From: Burkholderia sp. Nafp2/4-1b | Lineage (GTDB): Bacteria > Pseudomonadota > Gammaproteobacteria > Burkholderiales > Burkholderiaceae | Length of the DNA stretch: 64,000 bases | NCBI RefSeq assembly: GCF_003635165.1 | Contig: NZ_ML058599.1 | Location: forward strand, 1-64,000 | Direction: 5' to 3' | In this document: positions 52,643-62,982 of the stretch, piece after piece | Numbering within the stretch: position 1 is the first letter of the stretch | Layout of the letters: every line of letters starts with the position of its first letter | Position numbers and translations under genes: made by a program | Notes under the pieces: generated by a model | Databases searched by the model: none | The model's input: only the letters and a program-made list of their open reading frames with translations | Told to the model about the DNA's origin: nothing

Positions 52643-54433
52643 TCAGAAGTACGTGGCAGCCTGCAACCAGACGCTCGGCGAGCGTGTCGCCGATGCGACC
52701 GAAAACGCCGGGCCCAGCGGCAGCGCGGCACTCAGGTTGATCTGATGGCGCGTGCCGAACCAGCTCGCACCGATGCCGAGCGACGACAGCTGCACCGTGT
52801 TGCGCTCGCGGGACCACGGTTGCCGGGAGAGCTGGACGCGCCCCGTGTCGGCGAACGTGCTGAACTGCCACCCGGGCGCGGCGAGATAGCGCAGCTCCAT
52901 GCTGGCTTGCCAGCCCTGGTCGCCGTTGCCGGCACCGAGCGCATACGCACGCACGCCGTAAGGGCCGCCGAGGCTGAATTTTTCGGATGCGTCGAGATTG
53001 CGCGACGACAGTTGCGCGCTGAACTGCGTATAGAGCTGAAACCGGGTGCCGAGCGCCTGCAGCCGTAGCGCGTTCACGTTCAGCTTCGTGAAGCGGCCGT
53101 GCGTGTGCGTGATGGAATTCGTGTCGAGTCGGTCATTGCCGCCCAGGCGGCCGGTGCCGACCGTGACCGAGAAGCCGTTCCGGCCGGCGCCGCCCAGGCT
53201 GTCCTGGCTGTTGCCGCTCACGCCGACCGTCCACAGGTCGATGCGCTTGTCGTTGTCGACGTCGAAATAGCCGTAGCTGTCGCGCAGGTGTTTGTTGTCG
53301 TACGTGAGTTGGGCACTGAGGCTGGCGCGGCGGCTGCGTATCAGCGGTTGCGTGACGAACGCCGACCGGACGTCGGCGCTGCCGTGATAGTCGAGATCCT
53401 TCAGGCTGCCGCCGACCCGGAAGTTCATGTCGGAATAGGCGACGCCGATGCGTGTCGACGCGGGACCGACCGGCAACTGATAGGCGGCGCGGTAATAGCG
53501 CTGGTGCGTATTGCTGGTCAGCCCGCGCAGCGAGAAGCGGTCGCCGACGCGCAGCGGCGCGTTGACGTCGACGCTGCCCGTTGCGCGGTAGCGGCCCGTC
53601 AACGCATCGCCGAAGTTGTCGAATTCGATCGAACCGGTGGCGAACGGGCTGCGTTGCGCGTCGATCACGAGATCGGTCGTGCCCGGATCGCTGCCGGGCC
53701 GCAACGTGCCTTTCGCGTCGACACCGGGCATGTCGTCGAGCAGCATCAGACTGCGCTCGAGGCTCGCGCCATGAGCAATGTCGCCGGGATGCAGCGCGGC
53801 AAGCGGCTGGCGCAGCGCGCGATCGAACACGCGGGTGCGGTTGTGCAGTTCGATTTTCCCGTAGCGGCCCTCGACGACGGCGATGCGCACGACGCCGTCG
53901 TCGATGTCCTGCCGCGGCAGATACGCACGGGCGAGGACGTAGCCGTGCTCGCGATAGTAGGCCGTGATCCGGTGCGCCGCCTGCTGGAGCTCGCCGAAGC
54001 CGAGATCGCGACCGAGGAGATCGGCGAGCAACGCTTCGAGCCGTTCCGCCGGAATCGTCGTGTTGCCTTCGACGACGAACGCGCGGACCGCGACGCGCGG
54101 GCCGGTGTCGTCTGCCGCGGCCGGCATGGAATCGGCGGGCGCGATGTCGATGTCCGGACGCGTGGCGGCCGGCAGCGACGGACGGACCGCTTCGATGTCG
54201 CGCATCGATTGCCCTGCGCTGGGCACCTGTGCCTGCGCGACACCGACGCCGGGCAGCAGCAGCGCAGCAGCGATGCATCGCGTGCGGCGGCCGAGCGCGT
54301 GCACGGCTTGCGTTGCGCTCGGCAGGGCAGCACTGCGGGAACAGACGGCATGCGACGTCGGCGGCTGTCTCGCCACGCTGAAGACTGCTGCCGGCGAGTC
54401 GGCAACCGCCGGCGATTGCGTACGACGGATCAA
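52643..54433 (-). CDS. TpsB: FhaC/ShlB-type two-partner secretion transporter
   Basis: A 596-residue outer-membrane transporter. Two POTRA domains are visible at about 110-200 and 205-275 (FVVEGNTTIPAERLEALLAD at the first). A beta-barrel follows with the family motif around SLGGPYGVRAYAL and an aromatic C-terminal Phe. It exports the TpsA adhesin. The start is uncertain: the TTG at 54433 gives a long N-terminal region with the signal core RCIAAALLLPGVGVAQAQ only at about residue 50, so translation may begin later (an in-frame GTG lies before VHALGRRT). First gene of the TpsB-TpsA operon. Confidence 0.9.
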   Translation of the reverse strand: MIRRTQSPAVADSPAAVFSVARQPPTSHAVCSRSAALPSATQAVHALGRRTRCIAAALLLPGVGVAQAQVPSAGQSMRDIEAVRPSLPAATRPDIDIAPADSMPAAADDTGPRVAVRAFVVEGNTTIPAERLEALLADLLGRDLGFGELQQAAHRITAYYREHGYVLARAYLPRQDIDDGVVRIAVVEGRYGKIELHNRTRVFDRALRQPLAALHPGDIAHGASLERSLMLLDDMPGVDAKGTLRPGSDPGTTDLVIDAQRSPFATGSIEFDNFGDALTGRYRATGSVDVNAPLRVGDRFSLRGLTSNTHQRYYRAAYQLPVGPASTRIGVAYSDMNFRVGGSLKDLDYHGSADVRSAFVTQPLIRSRRASLSAQLTYDNKHLRDSYGYFDVDNDKRIDLWTVGVSGNSQDSLGGAGRNGFSVTVGTGRLGGNDRLDTNSITHTHGRFTKLNVNALRLQALGTRFQLYTQFSAQLSSRNLDASEKFSLGGPYGVRAYALGAGNGDQGWQASMELRYLAAPGWQFSTFADTGRVQLSRQPWSRERNTVQLSSLGIGASWFGTRHQINLSAALPLGPAFSVASATRSPSVWLQAATYF

Positions 54434-55081
54434 TTGAATATCGTGCCCTGGAGAATGAATTGCGGACCAATCCTATGAATTGCCAAGGATTGGTTTGGAA
54501 TGCAGGGGATATTACGAAAGGCGCGATGGCGTGGATATTGAACAAGTACGAGCGCATGGACGAAATCGCTCTGTCTTGCACGATTTTTGGGACGAGACGC
54601 GCTGGCGTTGTGCGCGGCTCCGTCGAATCGAGATGAAACGCAATCATGCAACGACGACGCACGGCAATGGGCCGATCCTGCAGCCGCTTGACCACGATCG
54701 GTTCTTTGAGTAGGGGCGCGGCCTCATCGTGGAATAGGACATAACGCGCACTAATCCCAATTTCTTTAGGACATGTCCGATTAAAAACCGGTTTTCTCGA
54801 TGGCAGTATACGGACTCGCATCGCTTTGATACGAGGTGTGATGGAAGCGCATGAGATGAGTCTGTTGCTCTTGTCGCGCCAAATCGCATCGCGCAAATCC
54901 GATATTTAAATATTTATGACGTTTCTGCAGGTCATTCGCCATAAATAACAATCCGTATTGCTAAATAACAGGATAAGACCCTTCGTCGATCTGACAATCG
55001 ACACGTGTCGGCACGGCCGCATCGCGTAAACGCATGCCGCCGTCCTGACGCCGTTCGATTTCGACGGGTGATCGCTCAGAT
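54434..55081. promoter_or_regulatory. Divergent control region between TpsB and the polysaccharide cluster
   Basis: A 648-base AT-rich region between the TpsB gene (minus) and the polysaccharide genes (plus), so it should hold both promoters. It contains the palindrome GGACATGTCC (54769-54778) and, 32 bases earlier, a related half TAGGACATA. The last 180 bases before the first polysaccharide gene are the most AT-rich. No convincing gene is seen. Confidence 0.6.
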
Positions 55082-56491
55082 ATGCATTCGTTCGACTCTG
55101 TTCGCTACGCGCCCGTTGTTAGCGGGAGGTTTTCCTGGTTCCGGCTGGCGGATTGCGGCCTGCTCGTCGCGACCGCATGGGCAGCAAAGCGCTGGTTCGA
55201 CAGTTCGTCGTATTCGGCCGGCGATGCGGTGCTGATCGCCATTTCGATCGCATGTGCGCTCGTCCTGCTTCCGTTGATCGGCGTGTACGGCAATTTCGCG
55301 CACCGCACGCCGTGGCGTCGCATGTGGCGGGTGCCGGCCGGACTTGCCGTCGCCGTGTGCGTCGGCGTGATGGCCGTCACGGCGCTCGAATGGCATTCCA
55401 GTGCAGCAGCCCCCGGCTGGGTGATCGGCTGGTTCGCGTTGTCGGCGGTCGCGCTCGTCGTGTCGCACGCGTTGCGGCAATGGCTCGGCGTCCATATGGC
55501 GGCGCGTGATGCCAGGCGCAAGCCGGTCGCGCTCGTCGGGCATCGCGAACGATGCCTGGCGCTGGCGAGCCGCGATGCGCGCGCCGCGGCGCCGCCGTTC
55601 CAGGTGGCCGCGATCTTCGACATGTCCGATGCACCGGCGATCGATGCGGGCACGCTGGAAGTGCATGTCGATCTGGGCCGGTTCGTCGACTGCGTGCGGC
55701 GAGCGCGCGTCGCGGAGATCTGGATCGTGCTGCCGCTGTCGGAAGCCGATCGCGTCGGCGCGATCGTTCGCGCGTTCGACAACGATCTCGTCGATATCCG
55801 CTTCATGCCGGATCTGACGGGTGTGACGCCGCTGCAGCCGCGCCGGACGGCACCCGGCCGCGCGCTCGATCTCGTCGGCGCGCCGCTGTCGGTGCGCGCG
55901 CTGGCCGCCAAGGCGGTTTTCGATCGTGTGTTCGCCGGTCTCGCGCTGATTGCGATCGCGCCACTGATGGCGCTCATCGCGATCGCCGTGAAGCTGTCGT
56001 CGCCGGGGCCGGTGCTGTTTCGCCAGCAACGACGCGGTGCGTATGGACGCATCTTCACGATCTACAAGTTCAGAACGATGCGCATTCACGACGCGAGCGC
56101 ATCGGGCGACGTGCGTCAGGCGACGCGCGGCGACCCGCGCATCACGCGCATCGGCCGGCTGCTGCGGCGGACCAGCCTCGACGAGCTGCCGCAGTTCTTC
56201 AACGTGCTGAAAGGCGACATGTCGGTGGTCGGCCCGCGTCCGCATGCGGTGGAGCATGACCGCTTCTACCAGCATCTCGTCGACGGCTACATCCAGCGTT
56301 ACCGGATCAAGCCGGGCATCACCGGCTGGGCCCAGGTCAACGGGCATCGCGGCGAGACGGATCGCGTCGAGAAGATGCAGAAGCGGGTCGAGCACGACCT
56401 TTATTACCTGAACAACTGGTCGTTCTCGCTGGATATGCGGATTGTTGCGGCGACGGTTCTGTGCGGATTCACGCATCGCAACGCTTATTGA
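55082..56491 (+). CDS. Undecaprenyl-phosphate sugar-phosphate transferase (WcaJ/BceB type)
   Basis: A 469-residue initiating enzyme of exopolysaccharide synthesis. The N-terminal part has several membrane helices and a non-catalytic nucleotide-fold region; the C-terminal sugar transferase domain starts at about residue 275 with a membrane helix, followed by KLSSPGPVLFRQQRRGAYGR, FTIYKFRTMR, RTSLDELPQFFNVLKGDMSV and VGPRPHAVEHDRFY. It transfers a hexose-1-phosphate, usually glucose, to undecaprenyl phosphate. It is the first gene of the cluster. Confidence 0.93.
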   Translation: MHSFDSVRYAPVVSGRFSWFRLADCGLLVATAWAAKRWFDSSSYSAGDAVLIAISIACALVLLPLIGVYGNFAHRTPWRRMWRVPAGLAVAVCVGVMAVTALEWHSSAAAPGWVIGWFALSAVALVVSHALRQWLGVHMAARDARRKPVALVGHRERCLALASRDARAAAPPFQVAAIFDMSDAPAIDAGTLEVHVDLGRFVDCVRRARVAEIWIVLPLSEADRVGAIVRAFDNDLVDIRFMPDLTGVTPLQPRRTAPGRALDLVGAPLSVRALAAKAVFDRVFAGLALIAIAPLMALIAIAVKLSSPGPVLFRQQRRGAYGRIFTIYKFRTMRIHDASASGDVRQATRGDPRITRIGRLLRRTSLDELPQFFNVLKGDMSVVGPRPHAVEHDRFYQHLVDGYIQRYRIKPGITGWAQVNGHRGETDRVEKMQKRVEHDLYYLNNWSFSLDMRIVAATVLCGFTHRNAY

Positions 56492-56526
56492 ATGACGCGT
56501 CGACGCACGCGGTCGGGATAACGGGA

Positions 56527-57747
56527 ATGGAAACTGAAAAATGGTCGCGCTCATGGGCGCGGGGCTTGCAATCGGCTATGGCGGTCTTGCCCGTCGTGCT
56601 GCTGTCTGCGTGCGCGGTCGAGCCGGGGATGCACATGAACGTCACGCGGGATGTCGGCCCGACCGGCGATGTCATGACGCGAACCGACGCTGGCGGCCTG
56701 AGTGTGTCGATGCATCGGATCGATGCGACATCGCTCGGCGAGCCCGGGTCGCGCGAAGCGCTGCCGGTACCGATCGACACGATCGACGGTGCGCTGATCG
56801 CGGCCCAGCGATGCGATGTCCGCGCGCAGTCTGAGCGCACGCGCGCCGCACTTTTTGCTGTGCCGGAACCTTACGCGATCGATGCGGGCGATGTGCTGCA
56901 GATCACCGTGTGGGATCACCCCGAGCTGGCCGCGGCACTGGGCAATCCGGGCAACCAGCAGGCGCGCCCGGCCGACCCGCCGGCGGGCTTCATCGTCGAT
57001 CAGGCCGGCAATCTGACGTTTCCGTACGTGGGCGAACTGCACGTCGCGGGCATGAGCACGAGCGAAATCCAGGCTGCGCTGCGCGCGCGGCTCGCGAAGT
57101 GGTTCATCGCGCCGCAGTTGACGGTACGCGTCGCTTCGTATCGTGCGAATCGCGTCTATATCGACGGCGAAGTTCGCACGCCGGGCGCGCATCCGGTCAA
57201 CGACACGCCGATGACGCTGCTCGAGGCTGTCACGCGCGCGGGCGGTTTCACGGCCAATGCGGACCAGAGCCGCATGACGCTCGTGCGCGCCGGCGCCGCC
57301 TATCCGATCGATCTGCCCGGGCTGATCCGCGAGCGGGCCGATCCGTCGCGCATCGTGTTGCGCAACGGCGATCTGCTTCAGGTCGCCGCGCGCGATCAGT
57401 TCGGTGTGTACGTGATGGGTGAAGTCAACAAGCCGACGACGGCGCTGCCGCTTCGCAACGGCCGCCTGACGCTGGCCGACGCGCTGTCGCAGGCGGGCAG
57501 CGTGAACCAGGGCACGGCCGATGCACGGCAAACCTACGTGATCCGCGCCGGCGCGGACCGGCAGGCGCACGTGTTTCATCTGGACGGCCGCTCGCCGGTG
57601 TCGATGGTGCTTGCCAATCAGTTCGAGCTGCAGCCGCACGACGTCGTCTACGTCGACAGCACGAAGCTTGCACGCTTCGGCCGCGTGCTTGCGCAACTGT
57701 TGCCGGCCATCAACGCGGGCCTGACCGCCGCGATCGTCACGAAATGA
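56527..57747 (+). CDS. Polysaccharide export outer-membrane protein (Wza/BceE type)
   Basis: A 406-residue lipoprotein (lipobox LLSACAVE). The OPX domain is visible with YAIDAGDVLQITVWDHPEL and the SLBB-type repeats: VYIDGEVRTPGAHPVND and VYVMGEVNKPTTALPL. It forms the outer-membrane channel for polysaccharide. The ATG at 56527 has GGGA upstream. Its stop overlaps the phosphatase start (ATGA). Confidence 0.93.
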   Translation: METEKWSRSWARGLQSAMAVLPVVLLSACAVEPGMHMNVTRDVGPTGDVMTRTDAGGLSVSMHRIDATSLGEPGSREALPVPIDTIDGALIAAQRCDVRAQSERTRAALFAVPEPYAIDAGDVLQITVWDHPELAAALGNPGNQQARPADPPAGFIVDQAGNLTFPYVGELHVAGMSTSEIQAALRARLAKWFIAPQLTVRVASYRANRVYIDGEVRTPGAHPVNDTPMTLLEAVTRAGGFTANADQSRMTLVRAGAAYPIDLPGLIRERADPSRIVLRNGDLLQVAARDQFGVYVMGEVNKPTTALPLRNGRLTLADALSQAGSVNQGTADARQTYVIRAGADRQAHVFHLDGRSPVSMVLANQFELQPHDVVYVDSTKLARFGRVLAQLLPAINAGLTAAIVTK

Positions 57748-58235
57748 TGAATCGGATCCTGGTGGTGTGCACCGGCAACGTCTGCCGCAGCCCGGCCGCG
57801 CAAGCGCTGATGTCGCGCGAATTGCCGGGTCGCACGATCGAGTCGGCCGGCATCGCGGCGATCGTTGGGACCGCGATCGACCCGGTAATGAGCGAGTTGC
57901 TGACCGGGCGCGGCTTCGATCCGTCCGCGCATCGGGCTCGCCGCATCGACGACCGGACCTGCCGTTGGGCCGACCTGATTCTCGTCATGGAGAGCGCACA
58001 GCGCGACCTGATCCAGCGCGCCTACCCGGCGACGCGCGGTCGCGTGTATCGCCTCGCCGAGCGGTACCAGGCCGACGTTCCGGATCCGTATCGCCGAAGC
58101 CGCAACGTCTACGACCACGCGATGAAGCTGATCGAGCACGGTGTGGCCGATTGGGCCGCGCGAATCGTCCGCCTCGATCAGAAATGGCCGCGACATCCGG
58201 ATACCGGCGCGGCTGCACCGGAACCCTTGCAGTGA
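57744..58235 (+). CDS. Low-molecular-weight protein-tyrosine phosphatase (Wzb/BceD type)
   Basis: A 163-residue phosphatase with the P-loop VCTGNVCRSPAAQ (C-x5-R) and the general acid region ADVPDPYRRS. It dephosphorylates the Wzc-type kinase encoded next to it, controlling chain length or synthesis. Overlaps the exporter by four bases. Confidence 0.95.
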   Translation: MMNRILVVCTGNVCRSPAAQALMSRELPGRTIESAGIAAIVGTAIDPVMSELLTGRGFDPSAHRARRIDDRTCRWADLILVMESAQRDLIQRAYPATRGRVYRLAERYQADVPDPYRRSRNVYDHAMKLIEHGVADWAARIVRLDQKWPRHPDTGAAAPEPLQ

Positions 58236-58242
58236 GATTCAC

Positions 58243-60504
58243 ATGAACGCATCGAACCCAAGCCGATCATTCTCACGCGACGCCGACGAAATCGACGTGC
58301 GAGGCATTCTCGACGTGCTGATCGGGCACGCAGGCCGCATCGTCGCAATCACCGCTACATGTGCGGCGCTCGGTGCCGGCTATGCGCTGGTCGCGGCGCC
58401 GGTATACAAGGCGGACATTGCCGTGCAGGTGGAAAGCGGCGGATCCGATCTTCGCAGCATGGCGGAAGGCGGGCTCGTCGGCGGTCTCGGCGCGTTGTTC
58501 GACGTGAAGTCGACCGACGACGGCGAAATGGAGATCCTGCGCTCGCGGCTCGTGACCGAACCGGTCGTCGACATGCAGCGGCTGCACATCGACGCGCGAC
58601 CGCGTCGCGTGCCCGTGGTCGGCGCAGCGGTCGCGCGCTTCAATCGCGGGCTGTCGACACCCGGCCTGTTCGGGATCGGCGGCTTCGTCTGGGGCAGCGA
58701 ACACATCGATATTCCGGTGTTCGACGTGCCGCGCGAATTTCAGCAGCACACGTTCATCGTCACGTCGCTGGGCGACGGACGCTACCGGCTGTCCGGCGCC
58801 GATCTCGATGCCGATGTGGACGGCGTGCTCGGCGAACCGCTGCGCGTGAATACGGCTGCCGGTGACGTGATGCTGCAGGTCGCGCGCATTGACGCGCGGG
58901 CCGGTGCGCAGTTCGTCGTGCAGGCCGATTCGAAGCACGCGGTGCTCGCGGAGCTGCAGAAAAAACTGTCGATCGCGAATCGCGGCAAGGATCAGTCGGG
59001 CGTGATCGGCGTGTCGTACGAAAGCCGCGATCCGGTGCGCGCGGCCGCCGTGCTGAATGCGATCGCCGACAACTACGTGCAGCAGAACGCGAACCGCAAG
59101 GCGGCCACTGCGGAGAAGTCGCTGGCGTTCCTGAGCGACCGGGTGCCGACGGTGGAGCACCAGTTGCGTACGGCCGAGGACCGTCTGAACGCATACCAGG
59201 CCCGCCATGAAATCGTGGATCTGACCGAGCAGGCGAAGGCAATGCTGACGCAGTCGACAGCGGTGCAGACGTCGCTGTTCGAACTCGAGCAAAAGCGACT
59301 CGCGCTGGCATCGACGCTTACACCAGCTCACCCTGAACGCGTGGCGCTCGATCGGCAGATTGCCGCCGCCAGGGCGCAGATCGGCGCGGTCGACGAGTCG
59401 ATCCGGCGCTTGCCCGACGCCCAGCGCAACGTCGTGCGTCTGCGTCGCGACGTGACGGTGCAAACCGAAATCTATGTCGGCTTGCTGAACAGCATCCAGC
59501 AGCTTCGTCTCGCGACCGCGAGCAAGATCGGCAATGTGCGCGTGATCGATCGCGCGATCGTGCCGGACGAGCCCGTGCGACCGAAACCGGCGCTGATCAC
59601 GATGATTGCCGCGCTGGTGGGGTTCGTGCTCGGTACGTCCGCCGTCGTCGGCCGCGCCGTGCTGGTCGGCGGTATTACCGATCCGGCCGAGATCGAACGC
59701 GATACACGCCTCGACGTGGTCGCGACGATTCCGCAAAGCCCCGCGCAACGCCGCTTGGTGCGGCGCGCGGCGGTCGACGGCGGGGCCTCGCTCCTGTCGC
59801 TCGCGCAACCCCACGAGCCTGCGGTCGAGGCGCTGCGCAGCCTGTGCACGGCACTCCGGTTCCAGTTGATGGATCGTCCCGAGCACAACCGCGTGCTGGT
59901 TACCGGCCCGTCCGCGGGCGTCGGCAAATCGTTCGTGTCGGCCAACGTGGCGGCATTGCTCGGCCAGTCCGGCAAGCGTGTGCTGCTGATCGATGCCGAC
60001 CTGCGTCGCGGCGAACTGGCAAAGCGCGTCGGGGTGCGCGGGGATGTCGGGCTGTCTGCCGTTCTTCGCGGCGGCGCGATCGCCGACGACGCGATCGTTC
60101 GCGAGGTCGTGCCGGGTGTGGACCTGCTGTCCGCCGGCTCGCGCGCCGATCGGCCCGTGGAACTGCTGTCGTCGGACCGGCTTGCGGCGTTGCTGGCGCA
60201 CGTATCGCGCGATTACGACTTCGTGTTGATCGATGCGCCGCCGCTGCTGCCCGTGACGGACGCCATCGTGCTGACCGCACATGCGGACGCGATCCTGCTG
60301 GTCGCGCGTTCCGGCGTGACGACCGCGGGCGAACTGCTCGAATCGGCGAAGCGGATCGACCGCGTCGGCGCGCGCACGACCGACGTCGTGTTCAACGGCT
60401 TCCGCCCGGGGTTGCGCTCGGCCCAGTACGGCAACTACGGCGCATACGCGTACGACGACGCCCGATCCACCCCCGCCGCGACGGCCGCGGCGCAGCGCGC
60501 GTGA
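58243..60504 (+). CDS. Tyrosine-autokinase polysaccharide copolymerase (Wzc/BceF type)
   Basis: A 753-residue inner-membrane bacterial tyrosine kinase. Wzz-type chain-length domain with membrane helices at about 30-52 and 445-470; cytoplasmic kinase domain with Walker [19 protein letters not shown] at about 550-567, Walker A' [11 protein letters not shown], Walker [12 protein letters not shown]. The tail holds a tyrosine cluster ([12 protein letters not shown]) as autophosphorylation sites, shorter than in E. coli Wzc. It works with the phosphatase upstream. Confidence 0.95.
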   Translation: MNASNPSRSFSRDADEIDVRGILDVLIGHAGRIVAITATCAALGAGYALVAAPVYKADIAVQVESGGSDLRSMAEGGLVGGLGALFDVKSTDDGEMEILRSRLVTEPVVDMQRLHIDARPRRVPVVGAAVARFNRGLSTPGLFGIGGFVWGSEHIDIPVFDVPREFQQHTFIVTSLGDGRYRLSGADLDADVDGVLGEPLRVNTAAGDVMLQVARIDARAGAQFVVQADSKHAVLAELQKKLSIANRGKDQSGVIGVSYESRDPVRAAAVLNAIADNYVQQNANRKAATAEKSLAFLSDRVPTVEHQLRTAEDRLNAYQARHEIVDLTEQAKAMLTQSTAVQTSLFELEQKRLALASTLTPAHPERVALDRQIAAARAQIGAVDESIRRLPDAQRNVVRLRRDVTVQTEIYVGLLNSIQQLRLATASKIGNVRVIDRAIVPDEPVRPKPALITMIAALVGFVLGTSAVVGRAVLVGGITDPAEIERDTRLDVVATIPQSPAQRRLVRRAAVDGGASLLSLAQPHEPAVEALRSLCTALRFQLMDRPEHNRVLVTGPSAGVGKSFVSANVAALLGQSGKRVLLIDADLRRGELAKRVGVRGDVGLSAVLRGGAIADDAIVREVVPGVDLLSAGSRADRPVELLSSDRLAALLAHVSRDYDFVLIDAPPLLPVTDAIVLTAHADAILLVARSGVTTAGELLESAKRIDRVGARTTDVVFNGFRPGLRSAQYGNYGAYAYDDARSTPAATAAAQRA

Positions 60505-60523
60505 TGCGCCGACGGAGAAACCG

Positions 60524-61702
60524 ATGACCCATCGCCACGAAAACATTCTCGTTACCTTCGGCACCCGCCCGGAAGCCATCAAGATGGCGCCGCTCGTTCA
60601 CGCGCTGCGGGCCCGTGAAGGGGTGCGCTGCGGCGTCTGCGTGACGGCCCAGCATCGCCAGATGCTCGATCAGGTGCTCGACCTGTTCGGCATCGTGCCG
60701 GATTTCGATCTCGACCTGATGCGCTCCGGGCAGACGCTCGGCAGTTTGACCGCGCACATCCTCAATGCGCTCGATCCGGTGTTCGATTCGTTCCGGCCGG
60801 ACCTCGTGCTCGTGCACGGCGATACGACCACGACGCTCGGCGCGACACTGGCGGCGTATTACCGGCGCATTCCGGTCGGTCACGTGGAAGCCGGCCTGCG
60901 CACCGGCAATCTCTATTCGCCATGGCCGGAAGAGGCGAACCGGAAGGTGACGGGCGCACTCGCACTGCATCACTTCGCGCCGACCGAAACGTCGCGGGCC
61001 AACCTGCTGGCCGAAGGCGTCGAGACCTCACGCGTGCACGTGACGGGCAATACCGTGATAGACGCGTTGCTGACCGTCACCGACCGTCTGAAACACGACA
61101 GCGCACTGGTGCGGCAGATGCGCGAGCGGTTCCCGTTCGTCGACGACGAGCGGCGCATGATCCTCGTCACCGGCCATCGCCGGGAGAACTTCGGCCGCGG
61201 ATTCGAGCAGATCTGCGAGGCGATCGCGACCGTCGCGAAGCGCTATCCGGAATCCCGGATCGTGTATCCGATGCACCTCAATCCGAACGTGCGCGAGCCC
61301 GTCACGCGACTGCTCGGCGACATCGGCAACGTGGTGCTGATCGAACCGCAGGAGTATTTGCCGTTCGTGTATCTGATGAGCCGTGCGTGGCTGATCCTGA
61401 CCGACTCCGGCGGGATCCAGGAAGAGGCCCCGTCGCTCGGCAAGCCGGTGCTCGTGATGCGCGACACGACCGAGCGGCCGGAGGCCGTCGCGGCCGGCAC
61501 GGTCCGGCTGGTCGGTACCGAGGTCGAGCGTCTCGTCGGCGCGGTGGTCGAGCTGTGGGAGGACGGCGGTGCCTATCGCGCGATGAGCCGCGCCCACAAC
61601 CCTTATGGCGACGGCCGCGCTAGCGAGCGGATCGCGGATCTGCTCGTGTCGCCGCCGATCCTTACGCAGGTGCCGGCGTACCTGCCCGGCTCCCTCTGCT
61701 GA
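60524..61702 (+). CDS. wecB: UDP-N-acetylglucosamine 2-epimerase (non-hydrolysing)
   Basis: A 392-residue epimerase that makes UDP-ManNAc from UDP-GlcNAc. Family features are [18 protein letters not shown] at the start, [50 protein letters not shown] and [24 protein letters not shown] precedes the ATG. It lies 19 bases from the kinase and is followed by wecC, so the repeat unit was probably meant to contain ManNAc or ManNAcA. Confidence 0.95.
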   Translation: MTHRHENILVTFGTRPEAIKMAPLVHALRAREGVRCGVCVTAQHRQMLDQVLDLFGIVPDFDLDLMRSGQTLGSLTAHILNALDPVFDSFRPDLVLVHGDTTTTLGATLAAYYRRIPVGHVEAGLRTGNLYSPWPEEANRKVTGALALHHFAPTETSRANLLAEGVETSRVHVTGNTVIDALLTVTDRLKHDSALVRQMRERFPFVDDERRMILVTGHRRENFGRGFEQICEAIATVAKRYPESRIVYPMHLNPNVREPVTRLLGDIGNVVLIEPQEYLPFVYLMSRAWLILTDSGGIQEEAPSLGKPVLVMRDTTERPEAVAAGTVRLVGTEVERLVGAVVELWEDGGAYRAMSRAHNPYGDGRASERIADLLVSPPILTQVPAYLPGSLC

Positions 61703-61729
61703 AATCCCGACGTCTGGAGAACTTCATTC

Positions 61730-62961
61730 ATGTCATTCGAAACCGTTTCCGTCATCGGGCTGGGCTATATCGGCCTGCCCACCGCGGCGGCCTTTGCCGC
61801 GCGTCGTAAAAGCGTGATCGGCATCGATGTGTCGCAACACGCTGTCGACACGATCAATCGCGGCCAGATCCACATCGTCGAGCCCGAACTCGACATGCTG
61901 GTTCATGCGGCCGTCGCGCAAGGCTACCTGCGTGCGGCGACGAAGCCCGAACCGGCGGATGCGTTCCTGATCGCGGTGCCGACGCCGTTTACCGACGGCA
62001 ACAAGCCGGACCTGAGCTTCATCGAGGCCGCGTGCCGGTCGATTGCGCCGGTGCTGAAGAAGGGCGATCTGGTGGTGCTGGAATCGACTTCGCCGGTCGG
62101 TGCGACCGAAAGGATGGCCGCGTGGCTCGCGGCCCAGCGCCCGGACCTCACGTTTCCGCAACACGCGGGCGAGCGCTCGGACATCCGTATCGCGCATTGT
62201 CCGGAGCGCGTGCTGCCGGGCCACGTGGTGCGCGAACTCGTGGAAAACGATCGCGTGATCGGCGGCATGACGCGCAAATGCGGCGCCCGTGCGCAAGAGC
62301 TGTACGCGGTATTCGTGCGCGGCGAGTGCATTCTGACCGACGCGCGCACGGCCGAAATGTGCAAGCTCACCGAAAACTCGTTTCGCGACGTGAACATCGC
62401 GTTCGCGAACGAACTGTCGGTGATCTGCGACCAGCTCGACATCAACGTGTGGGAACTGATCCGGCTGGCAAACCGCCATCCGCGGGTCAGCGTGCTCCAG
62501 CCGGGGCCGGGTGTGGGCGGGCATTGCATCGCGGTCGATCCGTGGTTTATCGTCGATTCGGCACCGGAACACGCGCGCCTGATTCGCACGGCGCGCACCG
62601 TGAACGACGAGAAGCCGCACTTCGTGTACGAGCGCGTGCGAAGGGCTGCGAGCCGGTGATCGCGTGCCTGGGTGTGGCGTTCAAGGCCGATATCGACGAT
62701 CTGCGCGAGAGTCCGGCGATGGAGATCGTCGAGGCGCTGGCAGAGAACACCGGCGCGACGCTGCTGGTCGTCGAGCCGAATATCGATGCGCTGCCGGCGT
62801 CACTCGAAGGAAAGGCCACGCTATGCGAGCTCAACACGGCGCTGGCCGACGCGGACGTGATCGTGATCCTCGTCGATCACACGCCGTTCCGGCGCATGGA
62901 TGCCGTGCGGTTGCAGACCAAGGTCGTGATCGACACGCGCGGCGTGCTGGCGCACGGGTAA
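61730..62961 (+). pseudogene. wecC: UDP-N-acetylmannosamine dehydrogenase, split by a frameshift
   Basis: Two frames together make one WecC-like dehydrogenase (about 410 residues). The first (61730-62659) has NAD motif VIGLGYIGLPTAAAFA and catalytic Cys266 in GPGVGGHCIAVDPW. It goes off at VYERVR and stops at 62657-62659. The second frame continues from 62638 (AKGCEPVIACLGVAFKADID, then DLRESPAMEIVE) to 62961. One base is missing, or two are extra, near 62636-62642. As read, the C-terminal UDP-binding domain is lost, and the enzyme should be inactive. No slippery heptamer is present, so programmed shifting is unlikely. It could also be a sequencing error. Confidence 0.85.
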
Positions 62962-62982
62962 CGGGTGCGATACGCGAAAGCC

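Noticed and set aside
54480..54713. A 77-codon frame in the TpsB/polysaccharide intergenic region
   Set aside because: It lacks start signals and protein-like features, and the region is better explained as divergent promoter DNA.
62630..62662. Programmed -1 ribosomal frameshift in wecC
   Set aside because: There is no slippery X-XXY-YYZ heptamer at the join, and the family is not known for recoding. A mutation or sequence error is more likely.
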